Shown: positions 35,661 through 46,374, counted from the stretch's first letter. The stretch is 64,000 nucleotides of DNA from Caballeronia sp. SBC1 (GCF_011493005.1 NZ_CP049159.1:248001-312000); one strand, 5' to 3'. The notes: generated from the letters alone by a model not told the origin. Made by a program: numbers and translations.

Positions 35661-36566
35661 ATGAAACGCTTAGCTCTTTCCGCCTCGCTCACAGCGTGCC
35701 TATGCTTTGCTTTTGCCGCGCCGTTGCGCGCGGTTCAGCCGACAGCAACCGCCGCCGCGCGCAACCAGACTCATGACGCGAATGCGGCCGCCAGCAAGAA
35801 GCCTGCGCAGAAATGCCTGGGCGATCTGCGCGCCTTCGCTGGCCAGATGCAAAAGGACGGCTACTGGTTGCATGGATCCGGACCCGACTCCGGCTATGGC
35901 TATCCGATGTACGGTTACGGTTACGGCGAGCGCGGAATGTTGCCCACCGGTGACATGAACAACGGCACGAACGGCACTCCGGCCGCGGCCGGAGCCGACT
36001 ACTGGCGGGCGCGGCCCGGCTACGAGGCCCGGACGCTTATTGCTTCGGCCAACATCCTTGCGCAGCACGGCCAGCAGCAGGCCTGTGAGGCATTGCTCGC
36101 CGCAACCCACAACATCTACAAAGGCTATGCGGCAGATCTGCGCAAAGGCAATGTGCCAAAAGCCGACGAGCTGGGTTGGCAGCGGCAGCAGATCGCCGCC
36201 GCCCAACCGGTCACCGGTAGCAACACCTCGTTCCGGTCCGATCAGTTGGTTGGCACCGACGTGGTCAACCCGCAAAACGACGATCTTGGAAGCGTCAAAG
36301 ATATTGTCCTGAGTCCGCAGACGGGCAAGATCGCTTACCTGGTGATCGGTCGGGGCGGGGTGTTCGGCATCGATGAGAAATACGTCCCGGTGCCCTGGGA
36401 CGCCTTCAAGGCGACCCCTGGCGCGAACCTGCTGGTGCTCGACACGACCAAGGGCAACATGGACGCCGCTCTGCAGGTTAGAGAAGACCAGTTCTCAGCG
36501 AATGGTGACTTCGGTCAGCAGAGTAAAAAGGTGGACGATTACTGGAAGGCGCACCTGACGAAGTGA
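35661..36566 (+). CDS. Secreted PRC-barrel protein, copy 1
   Basis: 301 residues. A signal peptide ([23 protein letters not shown]) leads to a helical domain with two Cys ([21 protein letters not shown]... and [26 protein letters not shown]). A Tyr/Gly-rich [12 protein letters not shown] tract lies between them. A C-terminal PRC barrel follows (about 205-300: [52 protein letters not shown]). Likely periplasmic. It follows the cytoplasmic PRC gene by 186 bp; this pair is repeated at 54713-56622. Confidence 0.85.
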   Translation: MKRLALSASLTACLCFAFAAPLRAVQPTATAAARNQTHDANAAASKKPAQKCLGDLRAFAGQMQKDGYWLHGSGPDSGYGYPMYGYGYGERGMLPTGDMNNGTNGTPAAAGADYWRARPGYEARTLIASANILAQHGQQQACEALLAATHNIYKGYAADLRKGNVPKADELGWQRQQIAAAQPVTGSNTSFRSDQLVGTDVVNPQNDDLGSVKDIVLSPQTGKIAYLVIGRGGVFGIDEKYVPVPWDAFKATPGANLLVLDTTKGNMDAALQVREDQFSANGDFGQQSKKVDDYWKAHLTK

Positions 36567-36715
36567 CCTCGCCGGATGGCGTGCCCATAACTCCGGAAGT
36601 GACGCGCCAAGCATCGCGCATTGCCCGACTCGATAGCGATGACGGCGCGCGCACCAGCGGAGCCAATGAAAGTGTCAAACTAAAATGACGCCGACACACT
36701 CTAATAGCGGTTCAA

Positions 36716-37007
36716 GTTGATTTGTTCGTCGCTTGTCGCGTTTCGGCCGCCGAAGCCCGGGCACAGACCGCGATCAAAACGATGTGCCTTGTTTGTTCAT
36801 TCGCACGTAGGTTGCAAGCCAACTCGTGTCCGTTGAGCTCTGGCATATCAATGTCCGAGCGGCCGACGTCTGGTGTCATTCCAAAGCCAAAGCCTTAATC
36901 GTGGCCTCGGCACCATCCGAAGCCACCAGATCGAATCTCGCAAGCGCGAAACAGGCTGCGAGTGCTTCCACCGAGTCGCGATGAGCGTCGGCCAGCAAAA
37001 CTCGCAT
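36716..37007 (-). pseudogene. Response-regulator receiver relic
   Basis: From 37007 the frame reads MRVLLADAHRDSVEALAACFALARFDLVASDGAEATIKALA, then shifts near 36885 to PDVGRSDIDMPELNGHELACNLRANEQTRHIVLIAV. These are the beta1-alpha1 and phospho-acceptor parts of a CheY-like receiver, with SDIDMPELNG at the Asp site. The frame shift and later stop make it non-functional. Confidence 0.65.
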
Positions 37008-37239
37008 AGCGCAGCTTCGAGGATTTAGGGTTCGGGCGGTGTCGTCTTCTGCTCGGCATTTTGCATCTGCTTCACGGGTCCGCCCTATAGAAATAGATGC
37101 GATCTACATATTGTTCCTGGCACTTCGAGGAAGCTCAGCCCCCTCTGTGCGCGTGTTCAACCAGTGAGAGATTGGGAACGGCATTTGCTGCACCTCAATC
37201 ATTGGTCGAGGTGCTCAACCGCATGTTAGAGCGGCAACC

Positions 37240-37400
37240 ATGAGCACAGATCAGTGCAACGGCAGAAAGGTCAAGTAGGGTCAACGAAGTGGTTGGCGAA
37301 GTCACGGGTGACAAGGCGCAGGAAGTAAAAGGTGCAGGAAGTAAGGAGGAAGGCCCAACAGGTCGCGGGAGCAAGCGAGAGGAATACGGTACCGCGACGG
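37240..37400 (+). pseudogene. CsbD-family stress protein relic
   Basis: STDQCNGRKVK, then in another frame VNEVVGEVTGDKAQEVKG, then in a third VQEVRRKAQQVAGASER. Together these follow the CsbD pattern (M..DQVKG+.KE..GK..+.TGD...+.KG+..Q..GK.Q...G). At least two frameshifts break it. Confidence 0.65.
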
Positions 37401-37852
37401 GAGCGCGAAAAAGAACAAGCCCATAGTCGTGGTCAGCAACGAGCGTGGGTGGCACCTTCGCACCGTTCCGGCCGCACAGCGCACCAATGCAATCGGGCGC
37501 GATCTTTGCCGTAGGCGCATCGTACGAAGCCTACAAAGGGTGATCTCGAGAATTCAGATTGATAGGCTCCCAGACCAGTGGCGACGATGGTCAGTTTTCC
37601 ATCGATAGCACCATCACTGCGCTCTTGTGCTTCGCCCCCGGGTCAAGCACAGCGTAATGCGGCTCGCGGGTGTCGGGTCGAGATTGTCGCAGGTCCTCGG
37701 CGAACGCCGCAACACTTGTTCGGCTCGTGGCTGAGCCTGGAGTGCCGAACCGCCGCCTTGCGGTTTTCGTACACGGTATCAGTGTCGAATACCCAATTCG
37801 GGACCTCAACTCTGCATGAGTTGGAGCCTGCACCTTCCGGAAAGAGCTAACC

Positions 37853-38917
37853 ATGCGAATCGCACAGATTGCACCGCTGCACGAAGCAGTTCCCCCGAAA
37901 TTCTATGGTGGCACCGAGCGGGTCGTGTCCTATCTCACCGATACTCTCGTCGACCAGGGGCACGACGTGACCCTGTTCGCAAGCGGAGACTCGCACACGA
38001 AGGCGACGCTCGAAGCAGCGTGGCCGCGTGCGTTGCGCCTCGACCCGTCGATCCGCGACGTTCTCGCTCCGCACATGCTGCTCCTGGAAAAGGTGCGTCA
38101 TGTCGCCCACGAATTCGACGTGTTGCACTTCCACCTCGACTACCTACCATTCTCGCTGTTTTCGGAGCTGGGCGTGCCGTTCGTCACCACCCTCCACGGC
38201 CGACTCGACCTGCCAGAATTGCAACCGGTGTTCAGTACGTTCTCGAAGGTGCCGGTCATTTCGATTTCGGATTCGCAGCGCCTTCCGCTACCGCAGGCGA
38301 ATTGGCTGAAGACGATCTATCACGGTCTGCCGGAAAACCTACTAACCCCGCAGACGCTGAAAGAACCGAGATATCTCGCCTTCCTCGGTCGTATCTGTTC
38401 GGAGAAACGCCCTGATCTCGCCATCGAGATCGCTGCACAAAGCGGTCTACCCTTAAAGATTGCCGCCAAGATAGACAAAGCTGACGAGGAATACTTCAAG
38501 AACACGATCACGCCGCTGCTGTCGCGGGCGAACGTCGAATTCCTCGGCGAAATCAACGAGCTGCAGAAGCCAGAGTTCCTCTCGGGTGCGCATGCACTGC
38601 TGTTCCCGATCGACTGGTCCGAGCCCTTCGGCCTCGTCATGATCGAGGCGATGGCATGCGGCACGCCCGTCATCGCGTTCAACCGTGGCTCGGTGCCGGA
38701 AGTGATCGACCACGGCGTGACGGGTTACATTTGCGAAAACGTTCAAGACGCGGTGGACGCACTCCAACGCATCGATGAACTGTCGCGCCCGGAAATCCGT
38801 GCTCAGTTCGAACGCCGGTTCGGCGCCAAAACGATGGCGCAGAATTACGTCGACATCTACACGGGGCTGCTTCAGTCGGAAGCACGCCCGGTGTTGCGGC
38901 GTTCCGCCGCAAGGTGA
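37853..38917 (+). CDS. Glycosyltransferase family 4 protein
   Basis: 354 residues with the GT-B fold. The N-terminal domain starts MRIAQIAPLHEAVPPKFYGGTERVVSYLTDTLVDQGHDVTLFASGDS, the C-terminal domain has YLAFLGRICSEKRPDLAIEIA, and SEPFGLVMIEAMACGTPVIAF carries the E-x7-E donor-sugar motif. It transfers a sugar from a nucleotide or lipid donor to an unknown acceptor in the cytoplasm. GGAAAG lies upstream of the ATG. Single gene. Confidence 0.92.
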   Translation: MRIAQIAPLHEAVPPKFYGGTERVVSYLTDTLVDQGHDVTLFASGDSHTKATLEAAWPRALRLDPSIRDVLAPHMLLLEKVRHVAHEFDVLHFHLDYLPFSLFSELGVPFVTTLHGRLDLPELQPVFSTFSKVPVISISDSQRLPLPQANWLKTIYHGLPENLLTPQTLKEPRYLAFLGRICSEKRPDLAIEIAAQSGLPLKIAAKIDKADEEYFKNTITPLLSRANVEFLGEINELQKPEFLSGAHALLFPIDWSEPFGLVMIEAMACGTPVIAFNRGSVPEVIDHGVTGYICENVQDAVDALQRIDELSRPEIRAQFERRFGAKTMAQNYVDIYTGLLQSEARPVLRRSAAR

Positions 38918-39457
38918 TCTGCGTCGAGACACCTTCCGATCACGAATCCCGGACGCCGAAATCCACGTCCGCTGGTCGGTGACAAGCAACTTGTCCGGTC
39001 GTGAATAGCGGCAAACGGTTGGGCCGGAGACGAAGCACCGTGGCCGCGCCAAGGCGGCGGAGCCTTAGGATGAGTTGCTCGAAAACGAACTAGCGATCAG
39101 CCTCATTGCAATTGCTTACCTGGCTTTGCGATTCCCGGTCCGACCTGTTGAGCCGCTCACACGTCAGTGCCCCTGCAATCTTTCGGCGTGTCATCCCTCA
39201 AAGAGGAGACCGCGCCGCAGAGGGGCTCAACGCACCGTTATCGCGTGGATGATAGTTGCCGGCTAGCGCCAGTACCATCACTCGAAGCATGATCTCATGG
39301 GGCTTGTTCAAGACCCTCCGCATTAAGTCGGCGCCACTTCACTAATTCGGTGGACTAGTCGGTGGCTCAATAGCTAATGCTAAGCGGCGCGATGCGCGGC
39401 AGTGAGCGCTGCGAAAAGTTTCCACGAATAGGGAACACGGGGCAGTGTTTGTCGAAC
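38918..39457. other. Gap without a supportable gene
   Basis: About 540 bp between the convergent glycosyltransferase and transporter genes; nothing recognised. Confidence 0.4.
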
Positions 39458-40744
39458 TCAAATGAAGACGAACATCGCGACCACGGCGGTGGCCATCACC
39501 CCTGTCGCGAGCCATCCAAGGACCCGCAGCGGCACCGGGATGACGAACTTTCCCATAATGTTAGCGTTCGACGCCATCAGCATCATCAGCACCATGATTG
39601 GCACCGACGTGACGCCGTTGATGACAGCGCTCCAGAACAATGCCTTGATCGGGTCGATCGACGTGAAGTCGAGCGCGAGACCCACAACCGTCGCGAGCAC
39701 GATGATCCCGTAAAACCGTTTCGCCAGTTGCGGTTCCAGCGCGAGGCTGTTTTTCCACCGGAACGTGCCAGCCATCGCGTACGCAGCGGAGCCGGCCAAC
39801 ACCGGCAACGCGAGCAGCCCCGTGCCGATGATACCGAGACTGAAGAGCAGGAACGCAAACTCGCCCGCAATGGGTTTCAACGCGGAAGCGGCCTGGGCAG
39901 AAGTCTGTATATCGACGATGTTGTGCGAATGCAGCGTGACCGCGGTCGTCAGGATAATGAAAAACGCGATGAGATTGGAAAATGCCATCCCGATCGACGT
40001 ATCCAGGCGTATGCGGTTCAAATTTGCAGGGCCCTGCGACGGCGTTTTTTTCAGTGCTTGCTGCCCTTCTTTTGCGTGCATCTCCTCGACCTCTTGCGAC
40101 GCCTGCCAAAAGAACAGATACGGGCTAATGGTCGTGCCAAACACGGCGACCACCGTCGTGATGTAGCTTGCGCTCCACGACCCGTGCGGAAACACCGTGC
40201 GCATGGCCACGGTCGCCCACGGAATCTCGACCGCGAAGACGACGCCAACATACGCGAACAGCGCCAGGGTCAGCCACTTGAGCACGCGGACATAAACGCC
40301 GTATGGCAAGAAGACCTGCAACACCAGCGAAAACACGCCCAATCCAACCGTATAGACCCGCGTCGGTCCACCGACGAGCAGATTGACGGCGGCGCCCATT
40401 GCAGTCAGATCGGCAGCGATGTTGATCGTGTTTGCAACGAGCAAGAGAATGACGGTGCCATATAGCAACCACCGCGGGTAGTGGCGTCGCAAATTCGTCG
40501 CGAGACCATGGCCACTCACCCGACCGATCCTCGCGCTCACGACCTGAATGGCCACCATCAGCGGATACGTTAGCAAGACCGTCCATAGGAGATTGAGGCC
40601 GAATTGCGCGCCCGCCTGCGAATAGGTTGCAATGCCGCTCGGATCGTCGTCTGCGGCACCCGTGATAAGCCCTGGTCCTAGCTTCGCAAACCATGCATCG
40701 GCTTCGCTTTCCGCCTTCGTGGACGCGTCGACGTCATATTCCAT
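39458..40744 (-). CDS. Nramp-related divalent-metal transporter
   Basis: About 428 residues with roughly eleven helices. The first helix region reads LGPGLITGAADDDPSGIATYSQAGAQFG, where classical Nramp proteins have DPGN; here it is DDPSG, marking a divergent subgroup. Helix 6 region GTGLLALPVLAGSAAYAMA replaces the usual metal-coordinating MPHN-type motif, so metal specificity is uncertain. Start set at 40744 by alignment with the family's N-terminus; its ribosome binding site is weak. Inner membrane; single gene. Confidence 0.88.
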   Translation of the reverse strand: MEYDVDASTKAESEADAWFAKLGPGLITGAADDDPSGIATYSQAGAQFGLNLLWTVLLTYPLMVAIQVVSARIGRVSGHGLATNLRRHYPRWLLYGTVILLLVANTINIAADLTAMGAAVNLLVGGPTRVYTVGLGVFSLVLQVFLPYGVYVRVLKWLTLALFAYVGVVFAVEIPWATVAMRTVFPHGSWSASYITTVVAVFGTTISPYLFFWQASQEVEEMHAKEGQQALKKTPSQGPANLNRIRLDTSIGMAFSNLIAFFIILTTAVTLHSHNIVDIQTSAQAASALKPIAGEFAFLLFSLGIIGTGLLALPVLAGSAAYAMAGTFRWKNSLALEPQLAKRFYGIIVLATVVGLALDFTSIDPIKALFWSAVINGVTSVPIMVLMMLMASNANIMGKFVIPVPLRVLGWLATGVMATAVVAMFVFI

Positions 40745-40849
40745 GACCGCTCGTAAGTGGCTGAGAAGATGTCCCATTGTAGAAGCGAACCAGCTGAATT
40801 TGGCAATGGGGCCGAACCCGCTATCGGACAATCATCCGGCCCGTGCGGC

Positions 40850-41005
40850 AGGGCTTCTGGTTCCCAAACACCTCGTTGAATCGCGCCAGGAACGTAGCGG
40901 CCTTCGTCCGCAACCCCGTCACGCCTGCGACGACGTCCAGCACATCGTAATTTCGCCATCGGCAACAACGCATCGTAGACCCAGTCCTATGTCTCTTAGA
41001 GAGGC
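40850..41005 (-). pseudogene. Shard of a second debranching-enzyme gene
   Basis: This segment aligns with 32380-32530 inside the amylo-alpha-1,6-glucosidase gene. The frame LRTKAATFLARFNEVFGNQKP parallels LRAKAAALFTHFNEAFWDEET. It is more diverged than a recent duplicate and lies just upstream of the transporter gene. Confidence 0.65.
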
Positions 41006-42156
41006 CGCGGGATTTATAGCGATCGACTACTATCGGCAAAAGAGCCGCAGACTTAATTTACATCATGCGGCGTTCACTGACACGTTGGCCGTTCAATGGG
41101 TTGTTCGTCGTCACGCAGTTCGGTTTCTTGGCACTCACGCAGCTCGTCAGGAGTTGGACGCGGGCGGTACTTTTCCAGACACTGTCTGGAAGTGGTACTG
41201 GTCTGCCGCCGCGTGTCCGTTTGGCGCAAACGAGAAGCACCATCGGAACAGCGTCCCGTGATCGCACACCCGCAAATTGGAGTTGCGAGGCCGACTGCAA
41301 CAAGGACAACATTGATCCATGCGGAGGATGGTCGCCGAAAGCTTCTCTCCCGATCACGGTGAAGCGAGGTCGTCGTAATCAACTCGGTCGGTTTTACGAT
41401 TGGCACGTGAGACCGGTGTCGTGCTGTCGGTTGGCCGACCAGGTTAAGCTGATCGGAATGAAAAGGTTGCAGCCGGCGCGGACTCGACGATAGTCCTCGA
41501 ATAGTGCGCAGGCCAAACTGCGCGCGGGCGAAACGAGGAGGCTAATGCGCGAGAGGTTCGACTCCCTGATGGATTTCCCTAGAGGAACCTTTCGGGCGAG
41601 CCGATTCGATCGAGTATTCCAGCGGGTCCAAAATGCTAGCGGGAGCGAGCACCACGTCCCGCCCACACTCATTTCGTTAGAGTAGATATCCATAGCTCTT
41701 TGTCCCGATAATTGATGTGGCCGCCTAGATCGTACTCGGCGCAACGCACCAGAATCTTTGCATTTCCGCTCGGGGTCGTCGATCGATACTTGTATTATCA
41801 ACCAGCGACGTGCGGGGCTTACGCACCGAGCTGGGCAGCAGTACGATGAGGCCTCTTAGGAGTAAGCATTCGTCCAAGCACATCGACGCCATGTCGTACA
41901 AATATCTCGGCACTGGTCGCGACGCCCAACGGGAACACCTTCAGTGCCGCGAACTGCGATCCCGAGTGTTGCCGTCCTCCACATCAGTGCGTTATTTCCG
42001 GCGCATCGGGCACGAGATGCGCCAGCATCAAGGTGTCACGTCCGGATATAGGTGCGCCGGTCATGGGTAACGCCGAACGCGAATTGCCGGTACCTCCCTC
42101 CATCTCTCGCGTTGGCCAGCGGGCCAGACCCGGGATGCCGTCGGCGATTCTGGCGC
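41006..42156. other. Long gap with decayed sequence
   Basis: About 1.15 kb. On the minus strand 41074-41330 reads NVVLVAVGLATPICGCAITGRC...QCLEKYRPRPTPDELRECQETE, which resembles a small lipoprotein but lacks a good start. At 41545 a plus-strand frame after GAGGAGGCTA (MRERFDSLMDFPRG..) faintly recalls an Hsp20 N-terminus and soon stops. Neither is secure. Confidence 0.35.
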
Positions 42157-43362
42157 CTAGCCGTACATGTACCTTCGCGACCATGCGAGCGAATCGTCCT
42201 GGCGTCCGGCTTTCTGACATACGACCTGATAGATCGAGAGTCGATCCTGCTGAAAAGCGTGGGCGCATCCAGCGAGATAGATGCGCCAGACTCGGAACGT
42301 CTCTTCCCCTGCGAGATCCTTGATCGATGGCGTGTTTCGTTCAAACGCATCCGTCCATGCGGCCAAAGTGTGCGCATAGTGTCGTCGCAGGTTTTCCACG
42401 TCGAGCGTTTCCAGGCCACCCCGCTGCATTGCTTCGAGTACTTGGCCGATATGCGACAGCTCTCCATTTGGAAAGACGTACTTATCCATGAACCCGCTGC
42501 CATCCACAGCCGGCGACCAGGCGATATCGGGGTCAGTCGACGTAATGCCGTGATTCATGGCGATTCCGTCGTCAGCCAGTAACGCAGCTATTCGGGCGAA
42601 GTACGCGGGAAGATTGGCACGGCCCACGTGTTCGAACATTCCTACGCTCGTGACGCGATCAAACTGGCCGTCGATATCGCGGTAGTCCTGGAGTCGAATT
42701 TCCACGCGGTCCGCAAGGCCTGCCTGCGCTACTCGCTCAGTGGCGAACGCATACTGCTTCTCGGAAAGCGTAATGCCGACGCACCGCGCGCCAAATTTTT
42801 CCGCGGCACGTATTACCAACGTCCCCCACCCGCATCCGATATCAAGCAGCGTTCGTCCGGGTTGCAACGCGATCTTTCTAAGAATGTGATCTATCTTCTT
42901 CTCTTGGGCCGTGTCGAGATCTTCGGCGCCGTTTTCGAAATACGCGCATGAATACACCATCGTGCGACCAAGCCACAGGCGATAGAATGCATCCGACACG
43001 TCATAGTGAAATTGAATCGCCTGCTTATCGGATTTCCTCGTATGGTGGAACTGCTTGAAGTTCACGAGGCTACTCGCAGGGGCGGCTTGCTTTCGTGCCA
43101 AGGCATAGGCGACAGCAATGACATCCGGCAAACGACCATCGATGTCGATCTCATTGTTCACGTAGGCTTGCGCCAGCCCGTCTAGCGTCGGTCGGCGCAA
43201 GCGTCGCAGTGCGGACGCTTGCTTGATGCTCAGGGTGACCTGGGGCTCGCCTGAATGACCTACATTGAATTCCCGCCCATTCCACAAAACAAGTCGCGCC
43301 GGAACCGGAACGAGTTTGCCTACATCGTCAAGCCACGACTCAAGTTTATTTTGCCAGAACAT
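42157..43362 (-). CDS. cfa: Cyclopropane-fatty-acyl-phospholipid synthase
   Basis: 401 residues. It methylenates unsaturated acyl chains of membrane phospholipids using S-adenosylmethionine, hardening membranes to acid, desiccation and stationary phase. FHYDVSDAFYRLWLGRTMVYSCAYF is the substrate-side motif, LLDIGCGWGTLVIRAAEKFG (about 172-191) binds SAM, and SVGMFEHVG and FMDKYVFPNGELSH are family-specific. The start at 43362 gives a family-length protein. Divergent from transketolase, with a type A palindrome between them. Confidence 0.95.
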   Translation of the reverse strand: MFWQNKLESWLDDVGKLVPVPARLVLWNGREFNVGHSGEPQVTLSIKQASALRRLRRPTLDGLAQAYVNNEIDIDGRLPDVIAVAYALARKQAAPASSLVNFKQFHHTRKSDKQAIQFHYDVSDAFYRLWLGRTMVYSCAYFENGAEDLDTAQEKKIDHILRKIALQPGRTLLDIGCGWGTLVIRAAEKFGARCVGITLSEKQYAFATERVAQAGLADRVEIRLQDYRDIDGQFDRVTSVGMFEHVGRANLPAYFARIAALLADDGIAMNHGITSTDPDIAWSPAVDGSGFMDKYVFPNGELSHIGQVLEAMQRGGLETLDVENLRRHYAHTLAAWTDAFERNTPSIKDLAGEETFRVWRIYLAGCAHAFQQDRLSIYQVVCQKAGRQDDSLAWSRRYMYG

Positions 43363-43547
43363 GAGTGACTCCTAGGTTACCCGCATGAATCGCGCGAACG
43401 AGGGCGTTGATATCGACCAATACCAAAACGTGTCGCGAAAGACGCACGTATGTCCGGACGAATTCCTGGTCGATGCGGGCAATTGGTAAGTCCTGCATTC
43501 CGTTGCAGGGTGGACCGGAAATTGCAACGTTTCAACTGAGTTAATTG

Positions 43548-43566
43548 TATATCACAACGTGATCTA
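43548..43566. promoter_or_regulatory. Type A palindrome between cfa and tkt
   Basis: TATATCACAACGTGATCTA, in the 335 bp between divergent starts (185 bp from cfa, 131 bp from tkt); it could control both. Confidence 0.65.
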
Positions 43567-43697
43567 TAGTGGAATACAGCTTCGAGTCTGGTGGGTTTGC
43601 TGCCGCTGACATAGCGAAGCGACGGATCGTCGCTCCTCTCGCGTTGGTCGTTGTCTTCGCGATCCCTGGACTCCCGCAAAAACCAAGGACCTTTCAA

Positions 43698-45773
43698 ATG
43701 AGCCAATCGCTCCCAACTTCACTGTCTGCCTCCGCGCTAGACGATCTGTGCATCAATACTCTGCGTTTTCTTTCGGTCGATGCCGTACAGAAGGCTGACA
43801 GTGGCCACCCAGGTCTACCCCTGGGTGCCGCACCCATGGCCTATGTGCTGTGGACGCGCTTTCTCAAGCATCACCCATCGAACCCGGCGTGGCTGGACCG
43901 TGATCGTTTTGTGCTGTCCGCAGGGCACGGCTCGATGCTGCTGTACAGCCTGCTGCATGTAACCGGTTACGATCTCTCGCTCGAACAGCTCAAGCAGTTT
44001 CGCCAATGGGGGAGTATTACCCCGGGCCATCCGGAACGCGGTCTCACGCCCGGCGTCGAGACGACGACGGGCCCACTGGGTCAGGGTTTCGGCAACGGGG
44101 TTGGCATGGCAATGGCCGAGGCGCATCTGGCCGCACGCTACAACCGTCCTGGCTTCGATATCGTCAATCACTTCACCTACGGGCTCGTGAGCGACGGTGA
44201 CCTAATGGAAGGCGTCGCGTCGGAAGCTGCCTCCCTTGCCGGTCATTTGCAGCTTGGTAAGCTGATCTACCTCTACGATGACAATCGGATCACGCTCTCC
44301 GCCGGCACCGGCATCACGTTTACCGAAGACCGCGCGCGACGCTTCGAGGCTTACGGCTGGCACACCCAGTCAGTCGACGACGGCAACGATCTGGCGGCGA
44401 TCGAACAAGCGCTCTGCAACGCTCGCGCCGAAATCAGGCGTCCATCGCTTATTTTGATCCGCACGCATCTCGGCTACGGTTCGCCGAACAAGCAGGATAC
44501 TTACAAGGCACACGGTTCGCCTCTCGGGGCGGAAGAAGTGCGTTTGACCAAGCAAAATCTCGGCTGGCCAACCGAGCCGACGTTTTACATTCCCACGCCG
44601 GCCCGCGATCATTTTTGCGAAGCCAACGCGAAGGGCCAGCGAGACGAAGCCGAATGGAACACCAGATTCTCCGCGTACGCGCGGGCGTTTCCCGAACTCG
44701 CGCTCGAACTGGAACAAGTGACACGCGGTGAATTGCCCGCCGGTTGGGATGAGGACATTCCCATTTTTCCCGCCGACGCGAAAGGCATGGCCACGCGGAT
44801 TGCTTCAGGCAAGGTGATGAACACCGTTGCGCCCCGTGTGCCCGCGTTGATCGGCGGCTCAGCGGATCTGGACCCATCCACGTACACCGCGCTGCAAGGA
44901 CTCGGAGATTTCGAACCACCAGGCGTGAGTGCCCGCGATCGTCAGGGCTCCGAAGGCGGCGGCTGGAGCTGCTCCGGCCGCAATCTGCACTTCGGGGTGC
45001 GTGAGCATGGCATGGGAGCGATCCTAAACGGTCTGGCCGCCCATGGTGGGACTGTCCCGTTTGGCGCGACGTTCCTGATCTTTTCAGACTACATGCGCCC
45101 GCCGATGCGCCTTGCCGCGTTGATGGGTCTGCCGGTGATCTATGTGTTCACCCACGACAGCATCGCGCTTGGCGAGGACGGCTCTACGCATCAGCCCGTG
45201 GAGCAGCTTGCCTGCCTGCGCGCAATTCCTCGCCTCAACGTCATTCGCCCCGCGGACGCCAATGAAACCGCTGTGGCCTGGCGCGTGGCATTGGAAACCC
45301 GCGATCGACCAGTGGCACTGATATTGACGCGCCAAGACGTGCCGACTCTCGATCGCGCGCAATTTGCCGCGGCCGACGGTTTGCGGCGCGGCGGATACGT
45401 CCTGGCCGACGCGCCAGGCGGCAAACCGGCATTGATCTTGATCGCCACAGGCTCGGAAGTCGCACTGATCGTGGACGCACGAGAGAAATTGTTGGCGCGC
45501 AACATCGCTGTGCGCATCGTCTCGTTGCCAAGTTGGGCGCTGTTTGATGCCCAACCGCAACAATACCGAGACGCGGTGCTTCCGCCATCGATCGGCGCAC
45601 GGCTTGCGGTCGAAGCCGGCGCTCCGCAAGGCTGGCATCGCTACGTCGGCGATCACGGCGATGTGCTTGGCATCGAACGTTTCGGCGCTTCGGCCCCGGG
45701 TGATGTCATGTTGCGCGAGTACGGTTTCACTGTCGAGAACGTCTGCGCGCGGGCTTTGGCGCTGCTCGATTGA
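43698..45773 (+). CDS. tkt: Transketolase
   Basis: 691 residues from the ATG at 43698 (AAGGA upstream). A thiamine-diphosphate enzyme exchanging two-carbon units in the pentose phosphate and Calvin pathways. [86 protein letters not shown] (cofactor and metal site), and [20 protein letters not shown] with [18 protein letters not shown] in the Pyr domain are all present. Likely a second, stress-linked copy, working with the transaldolase at 46375. Confidence 0.95.
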   Translation: MSQSLPTSLSASALDDLCINTLRFLSVDAVQKADSGHPGLPLGAAPMAYVLWTRFLKHHPSNPAWLDRDRFVLSAGHGSMLLYSLLHVTGYDLSLEQLKQFRQWGSITPGHPERGLTPGVETTTGPLGQGFGNGVGMAMAEAHLAARYNRPGFDIVNHFTYGLVSDGDLMEGVASEAASLAGHLQLGKLIYLYDDNRITLSAGTGITFTEDRARRFEAYGWHTQSVDDGNDLAAIEQALCNARAEIRRPSLILIRTHLGYGSPNKQDTYKAHGSPLGAEEVRLTKQNLGWPTEPTFYIPTPARDHFCEANAKGQRDEAEWNTRFSAYARAFPELALELEQVTRGELPAGWDEDIPIFPADAKGMATRIASGKVMNTVAPRVPALIGGSADLDPSTYTALQGLGDFEPPGVSARDRQGSEGGGWSCSGRNLHFGVREHGMGAILNGLAAHGGTVPFGATFLIFSDYMRPPMRLAALMGLPVIYVFTHDSIALGEDGSTHQPVEQLACLRAIPRLNVIRPADANETAVAWRVALETRDRPVALILTRQDVPTLDRAQFAAADGLRRGGYVLADAPGGKPALILIATGSEVALIVDAREKLLARNIAVRIVSLPSWALFDAQPQQYRDAVLPPSIGARLAVEAGAPQGWHRYVGDHGDVLGIERFGASAPGDVMLREYGFTVENVCARALALLD

Positions 45774-46374
45774 GCATTGCACGCAGTCTCGGCCGGCACC
45801 TCATCTCACATTTGATGCACGCCGAGGGAGTTGAATTGTTCCAGCGACAATTGAAATACGAGCCCGCCCTCGGCGGCGTAGCGTCAAGACCGGCACTCCC
45901 AAAGTCGTTCGCTCTTGTGTCGTGGCGCAGCCGGTCTTCTGTCAGGCCTTCAAGGCTGGAGCAAAGCAGGTTCGGCCCGCACGTCAACACCCGGCACCAG
46001 AGAAACCGTGCGTTCGGGGGTATTTTTTTCGATGCGTCAGTCGACCATCATTCGGTGCTTCGCTTTACCGACGACCAGATTCGGTGCTTCGCTTTACCGA
46101 CGACCAGAGACATGAGTCGCCGCGCGCGTGAGTCTCCGCGTACGCGCGAACGGCTTAACCGCTTAAATGACTCCTGCTGCCGCCGCAATCGCGTGGACCG
46201 TAAAGAAAATGTGATCAAGCCAGATTTCTCTGGACATGCACACTGTCTCCACAAGGGATCGCTGGCGAAGCGTTGCTTGAAGATGTAGCTTGCGCGCCTT
46301 CCCATGATGCTCCGCGGGCACCTTCCACGCCGGCCGCTCCGTAAGCAGTTAAATCTAACCAGTTCGCTTCGTGA
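45774..46374. other. Gap between tkt and tal
   Basis: About 600 bp with no supportable gene; it contains the 29-bp tandem duplication at 46051. Confidence 0.4.
46051..46108. repeat. Exact 29-bp tandem duplication
   Basis: The unit begins TTCGGTGCTTCGC and ends CGACGACCAGA; two perfect adjacent copies (46051-46079 and 46080-46108), so a recent slippage or duplication event. Confidence 0.9.

Noticed and set aside
41074..41330. Possible small lipoprotein on the minus strand
   Set aside because: Cys-rich start and polar tail look coding, but there is no acceptable start codon or ribosome binding site.
41545..41685. Possible Hsp20 N-terminal relic after a good ribosome binding site
   Set aside because: Similarity is limited to a few residues and the alpha-crystallin core is absent.
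3513..43566. Type A palindromes as FNR/Anr boxes
   Set aside because: FNR boxes are TTGAT-N4-ATCAA; the sites here have ATCAC and GTGAT in the opposite arrangement, so FNR is not supported by sequence.
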